Origin: an uncultured Opitutales bacterium
Lineage (GTDB): Bacteria > Verrucomicrobiota > Verrucomicrobiia > Opitutales > Seribacteraceae
Reading direction: 5' to 3'
Assembly (NCBI GenBank): GCA_905478775.1
Contig: CAJQKB010000029.1
Span: 1-62,876 of the forward strand
Length of the DNA stretch: 62,876 nucleotides
Below, piece by piece: positions 9,290 to 17,683 of this stretch. Numbering within the stretch: position 1 is the first letter of the stretch; every line of letters begins with the position of its first letter. The position numbers were made by a program, and so were the translations under genes. Under the pieces are notes generated by a model that was not told where the DNA came from, searched no databases, and saw only the letters and a list, made by a program, of their open reading frames with translations.

Positions 9290-10207
9290 GTGGGAGCGGA
9301 AAGTATTGGTGGTTTTATAGATTATAAGTCTATTGGTGAAGAGTTAAAAGATAACTTGCCTACACTTCCTACTGTCTTCGAATCTCTTTCTGACATGTTA
9401 AAAGATCCGAACTCTCCTACCCACTCTATTCAGGAGATAATGAAGTCTGATCAAACTTTAACGATGAAAGTCTTGCGCGTGGCAAATAGCGTCCATTATC
9501 GGGGAGAAAGGGAAAGAGTAACCGATGTGGGAGAGGCGATTGGTACACTCGGGTTTGATAAGATTCATATGGTTATTTTGACTGCATCTGTTTTTAAAGC
9601 ATTTTCCTTTAAAAATGCAAAAGACTTAAATTACGATCCTGTAGAACTTTGGAAACACAGTTTAGGGGTAGCAGTTGCATCTTCTACCATTGCTGAGCTA
9701 ACTAATCATTGTCAAAGGCAGCGGGCTTACAGTTGTGGATTAGTGCATGACATCGGAAAGGTTGCCCGTCTTCAATTACACCCAGAGTCTTTTTGCGAAG
9801 ATGTGGGTGATGCAATTTACGAAGAAATTCCATTGATCGATGTGGAAAGAAAGAAAAATTCCCCGACCCATGATCGAGTGGGGCAAATTGTTTGTAATGA
9901 ATGGGGTTTAAACAGAGATGTGGAATCTGTTATCCGCTGGCATCATGAAACCGATATTGTTGAGCGCGGGACGGTAGGAGAAGACGATTTAAATAAGCTA
10001 ATTGATGTGGTCTATGTTGGGAATTGGCTTTCTCATTCATTACATTTTGGATTTAGTGGTCATCGGTCTCACGGTAAACTTTCAGAGGAGATTATGGCTC
10101 GATTAAATTTAGATGAAGATCAACTCGATTATTTCAAACAGGAAACCAGAGAGAATTTTAAGGAATTCCGCAACTTCCTAAATTTGATCGAGCGTGCTTT
10201 TGGCTAG
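9290..10207 (+). CDS. HDOD domain signalling protein, paralog 2
   Basis: This 305-residue paralog of the preceding gene has matching blocks along its whole length: LPTLPTVFESL, DQTLTMKVLRVANSVHY, EAIGTLGFDKIHMVIL, GLVHDIGKVA, and a shared C-terminal FGFSGH motif. It starts at a GTG at 9290 with no Shine-Dalgarno sequence. The charged segments between the blocks have diverged strongly, which suggests an old duplication with both copies kept for different partners. It precedes gapA on the same strand, but a 102-bp gap suggests separate transcription. Confidence 0.88.
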   Translation: MGAESIGGFIDYKSIGEELKDNLPTLPTVFESLSDMLKDPNSPTHSIQEIMKSDQTLTMKVLRVANSVHYRGERERVTDVGEAIGTLGFDKIHMVILTASVFKAFSFKNAKDLNYDPVELWKHSLGVAVASSTIAELTNHCQRQRAYSCGLVHDIGKVARLQLHPESFCEDVGDAIYEEIPLIDVERKKNSPTHDRVGQIVCNEWGLNRDVESVIRWHHETDIVERGTVGEDDLNKLIDVVYVGNWLSHSLHFGFSGHRSHGKLSEEIMARLNLDEDQLDYFKQETRENFKEFRNFLNLIERAFG

Positions 10208-10309
10208 TTTTTTTCGTATATACTTGCCATTTTTGGTATAAAATCTCATTCGTATTATCTTCACACAAATTTTAGGTTATATTACCTTAAACTCAAACAT
10301 TATCAGTCA

Positions 10310-11332
10310 ATGTCTATTAAAATTGGAATAAATGGTTTCGGTCGTATCGGCCGCTTAGTTTTTCGCGCTCTTGTCGATCAAGGTTTGCTAGGTAGCAAAT
10401 TTGATGTTGTGGCAATCAATGACTTGGTTCCATCTGACAACCTTGCTTATTTATTAAAGTATGATTCCACTCAGGGGCGTTTTAATGGTACGGTTGATGC
10501 ACCGACTGAAGACTCCTTGGTTGTTAATGGTCATACTATCAAATGCTTAGCGGTTCGAGAAGGGCCTGCTGCATTGCCATGGGCAGAACTTGGTGTTGAT
10601 ATCGTGATTGAATCGACTGGATTATTTGTGAGTAAAGATGCCGCCGAAGGTCATTTAAAAGCAGGGGCGAAAAAGGTAATCATTTCAGCACCCGCAAAAG
10701 GAGATGTGAGGACTATTGTTCTTGGAGTGAACGACGACGAGTTGAAAGAAGACGATGCGATTGTATCCAATGCATCTTGCACCACCAACTGTTTGGCTCC
10801 GATGGTAAAAGTAGTTCTAGAAAATTTTGGGATTGTGGAAGGTTTAATGACCACAGTACATAGTTACACTGCGACACAAAAACCAGTAGATGGTCCGTCG
10901 ATGAAAGATTGGAAGGGTGGAAGAGGTGCTGCAATAAATATTATTCCCTCCACGACTGGTGCCGCAAAGGCAGTCGGTTTAGTTCTTCCCGAAGTTCAAG
11001 GAAAGCTCTCCGGTATGGCATTTCGAGTACCCACTCCAACCGTTTCGGCAGTTGACTTAACGGTTAAAACGGAGAAATCAACTTCTTACGAAGAGATTTG
11101 TCAAAAAATGAAGGAAGCTTCCGAAGGTCCTTTAGCCGGAATTCTTGAATACACCGGTGATGAGGTGGTTTCTTCTGACTTTATTCATTGTCCCGCTTCA
11201 TCTATTTACGATGCAGGTTCAGGAATGGGATTAAGTGACACATTTTTTAAACTTGTTTCTTGGTATGATAACGAGTGGGGCTACAGTAATCGTTGTGTCG
11301 ATTTACTGAAGAAAGTAGCTAAGTTTGTCTAG
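10310..11332 (+). CDS. gapA: Glyceraldehyde-3-phosphate dehydrogenase, type I
   Basis: Converts glyceraldehyde-3-phosphate to 1,3-bisphosphoglycerate with NAD in glycolysis. The Rossmann motif INGFGRIGR opens the protein, the catalytic Cys is in [12 protein letters not shown], the assisting His is in [10 protein letters not shown], and the C-terminal NEWGYSNR is conserved. The length of 340 is standard. It is the first gene of a gapA-pgk-tpiA cluster covering three consecutive lower-glycolysis enzymes. A strong hairpin lies in the 76-bp gap before pgk. Confidence 0.97.
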   Translation: MSIKIGINGFGRIGRLVFRALVDQGLLGSKFDVVAINDLVPSDNLAYLLKYDSTQGRFNGTVDAPTEDSLVVNGHTIKCLAVREGPAALPWAELGVDIVIESTGLFVSKDAAEGHLKAGAKKVIISAPAKGDVRTIVLGVNDDELKEDDAIVSNASCTTNCLAPMVKVVLENFGIVEGLMTTVHSYTATQKPVDGPSMKDWKGGRGAAINIIPSTTGAAKAVGLVLPEVQGKLSGMAFRVPTPTVSAVDLTVKTEKSTSYEEICQKMKEASEGPLAGILEYTGDEVVSSDFIHCPASSIYDAGSGMGLSDTFFKLVSWYDNEWGYSNRCVDLLKKVAKFV

Positions 11333-11357
11333 ACTTTAGAACTGCTTTTTTTGCCAA

Positions 11358-11378
11358 TAAGCGGAAAACTTCCGCTTA
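11358..11378 (+). promoter_or_regulatory. Hairpin between gapA and pgk
   Basis: TAAGCGGAA-AAC-TTCCGCTTA forms a perfect 9-bp stem with a 3-nt loop, starting 26 bp after the gapA stop and ending 30 bp before pgk. It has no following T run, so a terminator is unlikely. An intercistronic mRNA-processing or 3'-end-protecting element would explain higher gapA than pgk output. Confidence 0.5.
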
Positions 11379-11408
11379 ATTCCATTCCCATTCTGACAGT
11401 ACTTTATT

Positions 11409-12608
11409 ATGAATGATGTAAAAAACATCGATGATGTAAACCTACAAGGTAAACGCGTTTTTGTACGAGTTGATTTTAATGTCCCCTTGGACGCGGATGG
11501 AAGCGTGACAGATGAAACCAGAATCAATGCCGCACTTCCGACCATTAGGAAATTACACGAGCAAGGTGCAAAGATTATACTTGCTAGTCATTTAGGACGT
11601 CCGAAGGGGCAACGTGTTAAATCGATGAGCCTCGCACCAGTTGCACCCATACTTTCTGACAAGTTATCATTACCAGTCTTGTTTTTGAATGATTGTATTG
11701 GTAGTGATGTGGAAGAAGCCCTTCAAAATTTACAGGATGGCCAGATCGTGTTGTTAGAAAACCTTAGGTTTCATAAGGGTGAAACTGAAAATGATCCGAC
11801 TTTTGCAAAAAGTCTTGCCGCACATGCTGATGCCTTTGTTAGTGATGCTTTTGGGACGGCCCATCGGGCACATGCTTCGACCTATGGAGTCGCAGAACTT
11901 TTACCCATTAAAGTATCAGGGTACCTGATTGCGAAAGAGCTTGAATTCCTTGGGCAAAAAACTGCTTCTCCCACTCGTCCATTCACGGTGATCTTGGGTG
12001 GGGCGAAAGTGAGTGATAAAATTATGGTAATCGATTCACTCTTGGACAAGGCAGATGTGATCATTATAGGTGGCGCAATGGCTTACACCTTTGCATTGGC
12101 AAACGGTAAGAAGGTGGGTGAAAGTTTGAGTGAACCGGATAAAGTTGAATTAGCACGGTCCGCACTTACCAAAGCCAAGGAAAAAGGGGTTCGATTCCTA
12201 TTACCCATCGATACGCTTGGAACCAATGCATTAGACTTTGATGCAAAAACTTTGGGCGAGACTCAGGTTTTTGAAGGAGATATTGATGATGGTTGGGAAG
12301 GGGTAGACATTGGTCCTAAAACAACCGAATTATATGTAAAAGAAGTAGGAGAGGCAAAAACTGTCTTGTGGAATGGACCAATGGGTGTTTTTGAAATTCC
12401 GGAGTCCAGTAAAGGTACTTTTGCGATCGGAAAAGCAGTTGCAGAGGGAGATGCCATTTCAATAATTGGTGGTGGCGATTCGGTTAAGGCAATTAATCAA
12501 AGTGGTTACTCGGACCAAGTTACTTTTATGAGTACTGGTGGAGGTGCATCATTAGAATTTTTGGAAGGAAAATCTCTTCCCGGTGTCTCTGTTTTAGATC
12601 GTCGATAA
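11409..12608 (+). CDS. pgk: Phosphoglycerate kinase
   Basis: Transfers the acyl phosphate of 1,3-bisphosphoglycerate to ADP. Family motifs are intact: [39 protein letters not shown], the nucleotide-binding WNGPMGVFE and the C-terminal GGGDSVKAI. At 399 residues it is a standard bacterial Pgk. It lies between gapA and tpiA with only 25 bp to tpiA, and is expected to share their transcript. The ATG follows an A/T-rich leader without a Shine-Dalgarno sequence. Confidence 0.97.
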   Translation: MNDVKNIDDVNLQGKRVFVRVDFNVPLDADGSVTDETRINAALPTIRKLHEQGAKIILASHLGRPKGQRVKSMSLAPVAPILSDKLSLPVLFLNDCIGSDVEEALQNLQDGQIVLLENLRFHKGETENDPTFAKSLAAHADAFVSDAFGTAHRAHASTYGVAELLPIKVSGYLIAKELEFLGQKTASPTRPFTVILGGAKVSDKIMVIDSLLDKADVIIIGGAMAYTFALANGKKVGESLSEPDKVELARSALTKAKEKGVRFLLPIDTLGTNALDFDAKTLGETQVFEGDIDDGWEGVDIGPKTTELYVKEVGEAKTVLWNGPMGVFEIPESSKGTFAIGKAVAEGDAISIIGGGDSVKAINQSGYSDQVTFMSTGGGASLEFLEGKSLPGVSVLDRR

Positions 12609-12633
12609 TTATTAACTATAAGAAACTATTAAA

Positions 12634-13398
12634 ATGTCCCGTAAATTTCTCATCGCAGGTAATTGGAAAATGAATAAAACCGCTTCTGAAGCGGTTGATT
12701 TAATCGAAGAAATCAAGTCTTCAGTAGGCGATCAGACTTCTGTCCAGGTGTGTGTTTGTCCACCGTTTACCTCTCTCTCTCAGTCATCAGAGTCTGTCGA
12801 GAAGTCTGAAGTACTTCTTGGCGCTCAGGATATGAATGCCGCTCAATCTGGTGCATATACTGGTGAGATTTCTGCCGAAATGCTTCGTGATTTATATGTT
12901 AGTTTTGTTATTCTTGGGCACAGCGAGAGAAGGCAGTTCTTTGGAGAGACTAATCAAATTGTAAATCAAAAGATCCATGCTGCGATCGGAAATAATTTAA
13001 AACCGATTTATTGTATCGGAGAAACTTTAGATGAAAGAGAGGCGGGGAAAACTTTAGACATTGTCAGGACACAAGTAAGGGAGGGCTTAGAAAATTTTCC
13101 TACTCATTCCATTGAAAACTTAGTCATTGCTTATGAACCTATTTGGGCAATCGGGACGGGTAAAACTGCAACCGATGAGATGGCACAGGAAGTTCATGCA
13201 GAGATTCGAAAGGTTCTTGCTGAAATGTTCGGTGATACTTCGGCGGACAGTATCCGTATTCTATATGGAGGTTCAATGAAACCTGAAAATGCGGCTGGTT
13301 TGCTTGCTCAGAAAGATGTGGATGGTGGTTTAATTGGTGGAGCTTCTTTAACTGCACGTGCTTTTGTGGGCATTATTGAAGCGGCTCAGTCTGCATAA
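12634..13398 (+). CDS. tpiA: Triosephosphate isomerase
   Basis: Interconverts dihydroxyacetone phosphate and glyceraldehyde-3-phosphate. The catalytic residues are visible: Lys in GNWKMNK, His in LGHSERR and Glu in AYEPIWAIGTGKTA; the phosphate loop is YGGSMKPENA. The length of 254 is normal. Codons 13-20 contain a near-perfect palindrome (AACCGCTT-CTG-AAGCGGTT, about 12678-12696) that could fold in the early mRNA. It is last in the gapA-pgk-tpiA cluster and converges on the peroxiredoxin gene. Confidence 0.97.
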   Translation: MSRKFLIAGNWKMNKTASEAVDLIEEIKSSVGDQTSVQVCVCPPFTSLSQSSESVEKSEVLLGAQDMNAAQSGAYTGEISAEMLRDLYVSFVILGHSERRQFFGETNQIVNQKIHAAIGNNLKPIYCIGETLDEREAGKTLDIVRTQVREGLENFPTHSIENLVIAYEPIWAIGTGKTATDEMAQEVHAEIRKVLAEMFGDTSADSIRILYGGSMKPENAAGLLAQKDVDGGLIGGASLTARAFVGIIEAAQSA

Positions 13399-13422
13399 CA
13401 AGCATACGAACAAGCCAACAGA

Positions 13423-13914
13423 TCAAGTAGAGTTACTCTTTTTGTCCTGTAATTCCCGAACAAGTTCTTCGGGGTGACTTTTTGCTTTTACCTTTAAATA
13501 GGTGTTTTCTACGGTCCCCGATTTGGTAATAAGAAATGAAACTCGGTGAATTCCTTCGAATGTACGCCCCATAAATTTTTTTTCACCCCACACACCAAAT
13601 AACTTGGCTATTTTATTCTGCTCATCAAGAAGTAAAGGAAAGGGTAATCGAAATTTTTGCCTGAAATTTTCATGCGTTTTTCTACTCCCTCCCGAAATAC
13701 CAAAGATTTTAATTTCCTTATTTTGAAAAAAGCAATAATGATCCCGGAATCCACAAGCTTGTGCCGTACAACCGGGAGTGTTATCGCGAGGATAAAAATA
13801 AAGTAAGTATTTTTGGCCTAAAAGAATTTCTTTTGAAAAAGAATTTCCTTCTGAGTCGGTAGTAGAAAAATTGGGTACGGTATTAGCTTTTTGAAGAGGG
13901 GAAATCTGTTGCAT
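13423..13914 (-). CDS. bcp: Thioredoxin-dependent peroxiredoxin, BCP/PrxQ type (cytoplasmic)
   Basis: Thiol peroxidase that reduces peroxides using thioredoxin. The peroxidatic Cys is in DNTPGCTAQAC, with the resolving Cys five residues later, the atypical 2-Cys BCP pattern. There is no signal peptide, and the 163-residue length is typical. It is the last gene of a minus-strand run: SDR, exported peroxiredoxin, YhbY, bcp. The genes are 5 bp apart or overlap, so two thiol peroxidases for two compartments are apparently coexpressed. Confidence 0.92.
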   Translation of the reverse strand: MQQISPLQKANTVPNFSTTDSEGNSFSKEILLGQKYLLYFYPRDNTPGCTAQACGFRDHYCFFQNKEIKIFGISGGSRKTHENFRQKFRLPFPLLLDEQNKIAKLFGVWGEKKFMGRTFEGIHRVSFLITKSGTVENTYLKVKAKSHPEELVRELQDKKSNST

Positions 13915-13919
13915 GTTAT

Positions 13920-14189
13920 TTACAATGCAAAGGTAGCGGTTTTTCCGACAAATTCAACCAAGGTGGATTCAATCTTTTCTTGGATCTCTTCCACTAACTT
14001 GACTCGTTTTTCTCGTTCGTCTCGAAAAGAAACTTTTACCATTTTATCTCGGTTCAGAACGAGTTGGATTTCAAGGATGACATTTTGTGTTAATCCTTTT
14101 TTTCCAATTTTGACATCCACCTCTCTTACTTTTGCGGAGGACTTTAACAGTCTTCGTTCGCTTCCACTCTTGCTATTTTCTTCGGACAT
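13920..14189 (-). CDS. yhbY: YhbY-family (CRM domain) ribosome-associated RNA-binding protein
   Basis: This 89-residue protein matches the CRM/YhbY fold: KIGKKGLTQNVILEIQ near the middle, the MVKVSFRDERE strand, and the ending VEFVGKTATFAL, equivalent to the conserved GKT of YhbY. In E. coli YhbY associates with pre-50S particles. The N-terminal 15 residues are polar and probably disordered. Its ATG overlaps the stop of the exported peroxiredoxin by one base (TAATG), indicating translational coupling. Why an assembly factor lies between two peroxiredoxins is unclear. Confidence 0.82.
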   Translation of the reverse strand: MSEENSKSGSERRLLKSSAKVREVDVKIGKKGLTQNVILEIQLVLNRDKMVKVSFRDEREKRVKLVEEIQEKIESTLVEFVGKTATFAL

Positions 14190-14746
14190 TAATTTTGTTT
14201 GTTAATAAATTGCATTACATTACTGCTGTCTTCCGATGCAGTAACTAGCTCATTCTTATAAATGAGTTTTCCTGATTTAGAAATAAGAAATGTCCATCGT
14301 TTGGGAGTCACTCCTCTTTCAAGTGTGAATTTATCACCTTTGAAGAAACGTTCAATTATCCCTCCCTTGCTTATTGGCACATTAAAAAGCTTGGCAACTT
14401 TACCTTGGGGATCCGAAAGAAGGGTGAATGGAAGTTTTTCGGCTTTCTTAAATAAGGAAAGGTTACTGGTTTGGTCTCCACTTATGCCAACAACCTCCAC
14501 TTCCAATTTTTTCCATTTCTGAAAGTCATCTTTGTAGGAGCATGCCTGCTTGGTACACCCACCCGTCATCGCAGCAGGATAAAAATATAAAAGTATCTGC
14601 TTTTTAGCTAAGAAACTTTTGGAGTTCCAAGTTTCTCCTTTTGAATTAACGGCCTGAAAGTTTGGCACTACTTCATTAATCTCAATTCCTGGTAAGGAAT
14701 TGGAAATTAAAAAAAGAGTAGAGAAAATGAGTACATGAATGTTCAT
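14189..14746 (-). CDS. Exported peroxiredoxin (AhpC/TSA, BCP-like)
   Basis: The protein is 185 residues from the ATG at 14746. The first 20 residues (hydrophobic core LIFSTLFLI) form a signal peptide, so it acts outside the cytoplasm. The peroxidatic Cys lies in MTGGCTKQAC with the resolving Cys five residues on; the usual TPGCT reads TGGCT, so the Pro is replaced. A longer frame starts at 14869, but it would overlap the SDR gene and bury the signal peptide, so I reject it. It is paralogous to the cytoplasmic bcp two genes downstream. Confidence 0.85.
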   Translation of the reverse strand: MNIHVLIFSTLFLISNSLPGIEINEVVPNFQAVNSKGETWNSKSFLAKKQILLYFYPAAMTGGCTKQACSYKDDFQKWKKLEVEVVGISGDQTSNLSLFKKAEKLPFTLLSDPQGKVAKLFNVPISKGGIIERFFKGDKFTLERGVTPKRWTFLISKSGKLIYKNELVTASEDSSNVMQFINKQN

Positions 14747-14795
14747 TCTTTTATTTTGCTCTTTAAGTTCCGCGAGAACAAGAATTCTTTTATTA

Positions 14796-15500
14796 TTACC
14801 AAGGAATTGGTTCGCCGTCCTCTCCAATGAAAATACCGGTTTTGTCATGGGGGAGTTTTTCCAGTGCATGGAGCATCATCGAAACTGCCTCCTCTACATG
14901 ATACTTTGCCTCTTGTCCGCCCATTTCCGTTTTTACCCAACCCGGGCTTTGCGAAATCACTCTTATATTGAACGGTTTAAGATCAATAGAGGTCTGCCTG
15001 GTTAACATATTTAAAGCTGCTTTTGAACATTGATATGCAATCGCTCCTCCCAATTGAGTATCCCCTCGTAAATGAATTGAGCCCAAACGTGAAGATAAAT
15101 TAATAATTAAAGGTGAGGTTGAACGTTGGAGGCATGAAACTGCATTTCTGGTCACCAAAAGTGCACCCAGCAAATTGACTTTATAGACCTGCTCGACTGA
15201 TGAACTTGTTACTTCTTCCAGTTTACTCCAGTCAATGATACCCGCATTATTAAAAAGCAGATCGATGTATTTTTGGTTTTTATCCAACTCATCAAAACAG
15301 GATTTTACGGACACCTCATCTTCCACATCTAAGGATAATATTTCAATTCTGCCTTTATATTGCAGTTGCAACGATTGTAATTCATTTGCCCTATTTGTAT
15401 CTCTGCAACAAGCGTAGATGAAATTTCCCTGCAATAGGTATTGCTTTGTCAATTCAAGCCCGATGCCACGGTTGGCTCCAGTTATTAAAATTCTTTTCAT
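14796..15500 (-). CDS. Short-chain dehydrogenase/reductase
   Basis: Classical SDR of 234 residues with a Rossmann fold. The cofactor motif TGANRGIG is at residues 7-14, NNAG follows the fourth strand, and the catalytic Ser (NLSSRLGS) and YQCSK motifs are present. The closest recognisable group is the C-factor/CsgA-like SDRs; the substrate is unknown. The stop lies 49 bp before the exported peroxiredoxin, so it heads the peroxiredoxin operon. It is divergent from the aldo/keto reductase, and the 97-bp gap must hold promoters for both. Confidence 0.9.
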   Translation of the reverse strand: MKRILITGANRGIGLELTKQYLLQGNFIYACCRDTNRANELQSLQLQYKGRIEILSLDVEDEVSVKSCFDELDKNQKYIDLLFNNAGIIDWSKLEEVTSSSVEQVYKVNLLGALLVTRNAVSCLQRSTSPLIINLSSRLGSIHLRGDTQLGGAIAYQCSKAALNMLTRQTSIDLKPFNIRVISQSPGWVKTEMGGQEAKYHVEEAVSMMLHALEKLPHDKTGIFIGEDGEPIPW

Positions 15501-15597
15501 ATTTTTTTAATTCCTTTGAGAATATCCTAGATCAAGGTGTGGAGTAAGGATAGTGTAATAGGGAGTTAGAAGTAATATTAAATAAACAAATTTGGCG

Positions 15598-16599
15598 ATG
15601 AAACAAAATCAATTAGGAAACTCCGATCTTTTGCTATCTGAAATTGGCCTTGGCACTTGGGCGATTGGTGGTGGTGATTGGGGGATGGGGTGGGGCGAGC
15701 AAGACGAGCAAGATTCAATTTCCTGCATACTGGAAGCTTTGGAGCAAGGAATTAATTGGATCGATACGGCTCATGCATACGGTTTTGGGGTTGCCGAAGA
15801 AGCAGTCGGAAAGGCACTTCGTGAATTTAACGATGACAGTATTATTGTAGCAACAAAATGTGGCGTGCTCCCCGAGGAGGATAATAAACCCAAACGATTT
15901 ATCTCGAGAGAAACAATTCTAGAAGAAGTGGATGGTTCATTAAAAAGGTTGGGCCGCGATTGGATTGACCTTTATCAAATCCATTGGCCAGTACCGTCCG
16001 AGAATTTGATTGAGGCGTGGGAAACATTACAGGATTTAAAAAAAGCAGGTAAAATCCGTTGGGCTGGAGTATGTAATTGTTGGCAGCCTGAACTGGAGGC
16101 ATTGCAAGCAGTGGCTCCAGTGTCTTCTAATCAACCCATGTACAACATGTTGGACCGTAAAATCGAAGAGAATGTATTGGGTTGGTGTGATCAAAATAAT
16201 TCTGGTCTTTTGGTTTACAGTCCAATGCACTCCGGAGTATTAACCGGTAAAATTTCTCACCAGTGGCTGGATAGTCTTCCTCAAAATGATTGGAGAAAGC
16301 ATAAAACCGATCACCCCGTGGTTAAACCACTTCATAGTAAAGATGGTTTACAAGCCTTTCTTATTCTGCAAGAAGAGTTACGATTATTCGCACAAGAAAG
16401 AGAGATGACAATTGGGCAACTAGCCGTGTGCTGGGCATTAAGTCCCCGAGAAGTCACTTCTGCTATTGTGGGAGCCCGGAAGCATGGCCAGATTCTTGAG
16501 ACTGTACAGGCATCTAACAATTCGCTTTCTCAGGATGATAAAAATTTAATTATGAAATATATTACCAAATTTGAAGAAAGTCTTGATCATGCCGGATGA
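15598..16599 (+). CDS. Aldo/keto reductase
   Basis: NADPH-dependent oxidoreductase with a TIM barrel, 333 residues from the ATG at 15598 (a TTG two codons earlier is less likely). The catalytic tetrad is visible: Asp and Tyr in WIDTAHAYG, Lys in VATKCG and His in YQIHWP. It resembles the AKR subfamily of sugar or general aldehyde reductases with LGTWAIGGGDW near the start. The substrate is unknown. It overlaps the start of panB by 11 bp, so the two are translated from one mRNA. Confidence 0.92.
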   Translation: MKQNQLGNSDLLLSEIGLGTWAIGGGDWGMGWGEQDEQDSISCILEALEQGINWIDTAHAYGFGVAEEAVGKALREFNDDSIIVATKCGVLPEEDNKPKRFISRETILEEVDGSLKRLGRDWIDLYQIHWPVPSENLIEAWETLQDLKKAGKIRWAGVCNCWQPELEALQAVAPVSSNQPMYNMLDRKIEENVLGWCDQNNSGLLVYSPMHSGVLTGKISHQWLDSLPQNDWRKHKTDHPVVKPLHSKDGLQAFLILQEELRLFAQEREMTIGQLAVCWALSPREVTSAIVGARKHGQILETVQASNNSLSQDDKNLIMKYITKFEESLDHAG

Positions 16600-17683
16600 A
16601 AAAAAAGTAAAGCCTGTGGAGGGCTCTAAAAAAGAAGTAGTGAGTGATAAAACTGCTTCCGAGATTAAGAAGCCGGTAAGAAGGAAAAAAAAGCCCGTTG
16701 CCTTATCAAAAGTAAAAGAGAAAAAACCTGCTACCAAGAGTTCGGTTGCCAAGCCCGTTGAGAAGAAGGAAATAATTACTCAGGAGAATGACGAAAAACC
16801 CCAACCTGTAGAAAGTGCCAAAGTAGCTACTGAACCTGTTGTTTCGACTCGCCCGCAGCCTCCACGTGAACCCTCTCCCCGTCGACATCGTGTCGATCTC
16901 GCCGAGATTAAGCCCAATATCAAATATATTGCCGGATTGAAGGGGAAAAGATCGATAGTGGGTTTAACTGCTTATGATGCAATTATGTCAAAACTTGTTT
17001 CGAAGGCGGGAGTCGATTTTATTTTGGTAGGTGATTCTGTAGGAACTACCCTTTTGGGGTACGACACCACCATTCCGGTTACGATCGATGATATGGTTCA
17101 TCACACTTCTGCCGTTCGTAGGGGACAACCTGGTTGTTTAGTGGTCGCAGATTTACCATTTGGTGAAGCGAGTCTTTCGTTTGATCGATTACTTGAATCT
17201 TCGCGTCGACTTATGCAAAATGGAGCAGATGCAGTGAAGATCGAAGGAGGGAAAGATGTGGCAGATGATATTGAGAAACTGGTTGCCACCGGAATCCCAG
17301 TCATGGGGCACATTGGATTGTTGCCCCAGACTGTTAAGGCGATTGGAGGGTATCGTAAATTTGGATCAAGTCGTGAAGAAGCCGATAGTTTGTACACCGA
17401 TGCGATTAGCTTGGAAGAAGCGGGTTGTTTTGCCGTGATCGCAGAGATGATGGACGATCGGGTTGCCACTCAATTGGCCACTCAAATTCTTCCTCCTTTA
17501 ATAGGTATTGGAAGTGGCGATAAGTGTGATGGTCAAATACTCGTCACCCATGATTTAATTGGACTTACCCCGAGCCCACTGCCTTCTTTTGTTAAACCAT
17601 GTGCAAGTTTAGGTCTCGATGGATTAAATGCCCTCACTGGCTATGTGCAAAAAACGAGGAGTAACCCAATCGCGAAAAAATGA
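16589..17683 (+). CDS. panB: 3-methyl-2-oxobutanoate hydroxymethyltransferase with a long basic N-terminal tail
   Basis: Makes ketopantoate from alpha-ketoisovalerate and methylene-THF in pantothenate synthesis. The PanB core starts near residue 108 (GLTAYDA, VGDSVGTT, HHTSAVRRG, VKIEGG, MGHIGLLPQ) and has normal length. Before it lie about 105 residues rich in Lys, Pro, Glu and Val with KKPVRRKKKP-like repeats, predicted to be disordered; ordinary PanB lacks this. I take the ATG at 16589 as the start; a TTG at 16571 is also in frame. Its stop overlaps gpsA (ATGA). No other pan gene is nearby. Confidence 0.93.
   Translation: MPDEKKVKPVEGSKKEVVSDKTASEIKKPVRRKKKPVALSKVKEKKPATKSSVAKPVEKKEIITQENDEKPQPVESAKVATEPVVSTRPQPPREPSPRRHRVDLAEIKPNIKYIAGLKGKRSIVGLTAYDAIMSKLVSKAGVDFILVGDSVGTTLLGYDTTIPVTIDDMVHHTSAVRRGQPGCLVVADLPFGEASLSFDRLLESSRRLMQNGADAVKIEGGKDVADDIEKLVATGIPVMGHIGLLPQTVKAIGGYRKFGSSREEADSLYTDAISLEEAGCFAVIAEMMDDRVATQLATQILPPLIGIGSGDKCDGQILVTHDLIGLTPSPLPSFVKPCASLGLDGLNALTGYVQKTRSNPIAKK

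Noticed and set aside
12180-12210. GGTTCGATTCC, like a tRNA T-arm
   Set aside because: It lies in the pgk reading frame (VRFLLP), and no acceptor stem, anticodon arm or D-arm can be drawn around it.
14747-14869. Longer N-terminus for the exported peroxiredoxin
   Set aside because: It overlaps the SDR gene by 74 bp and would place the signal peptide in the interior of the protein.
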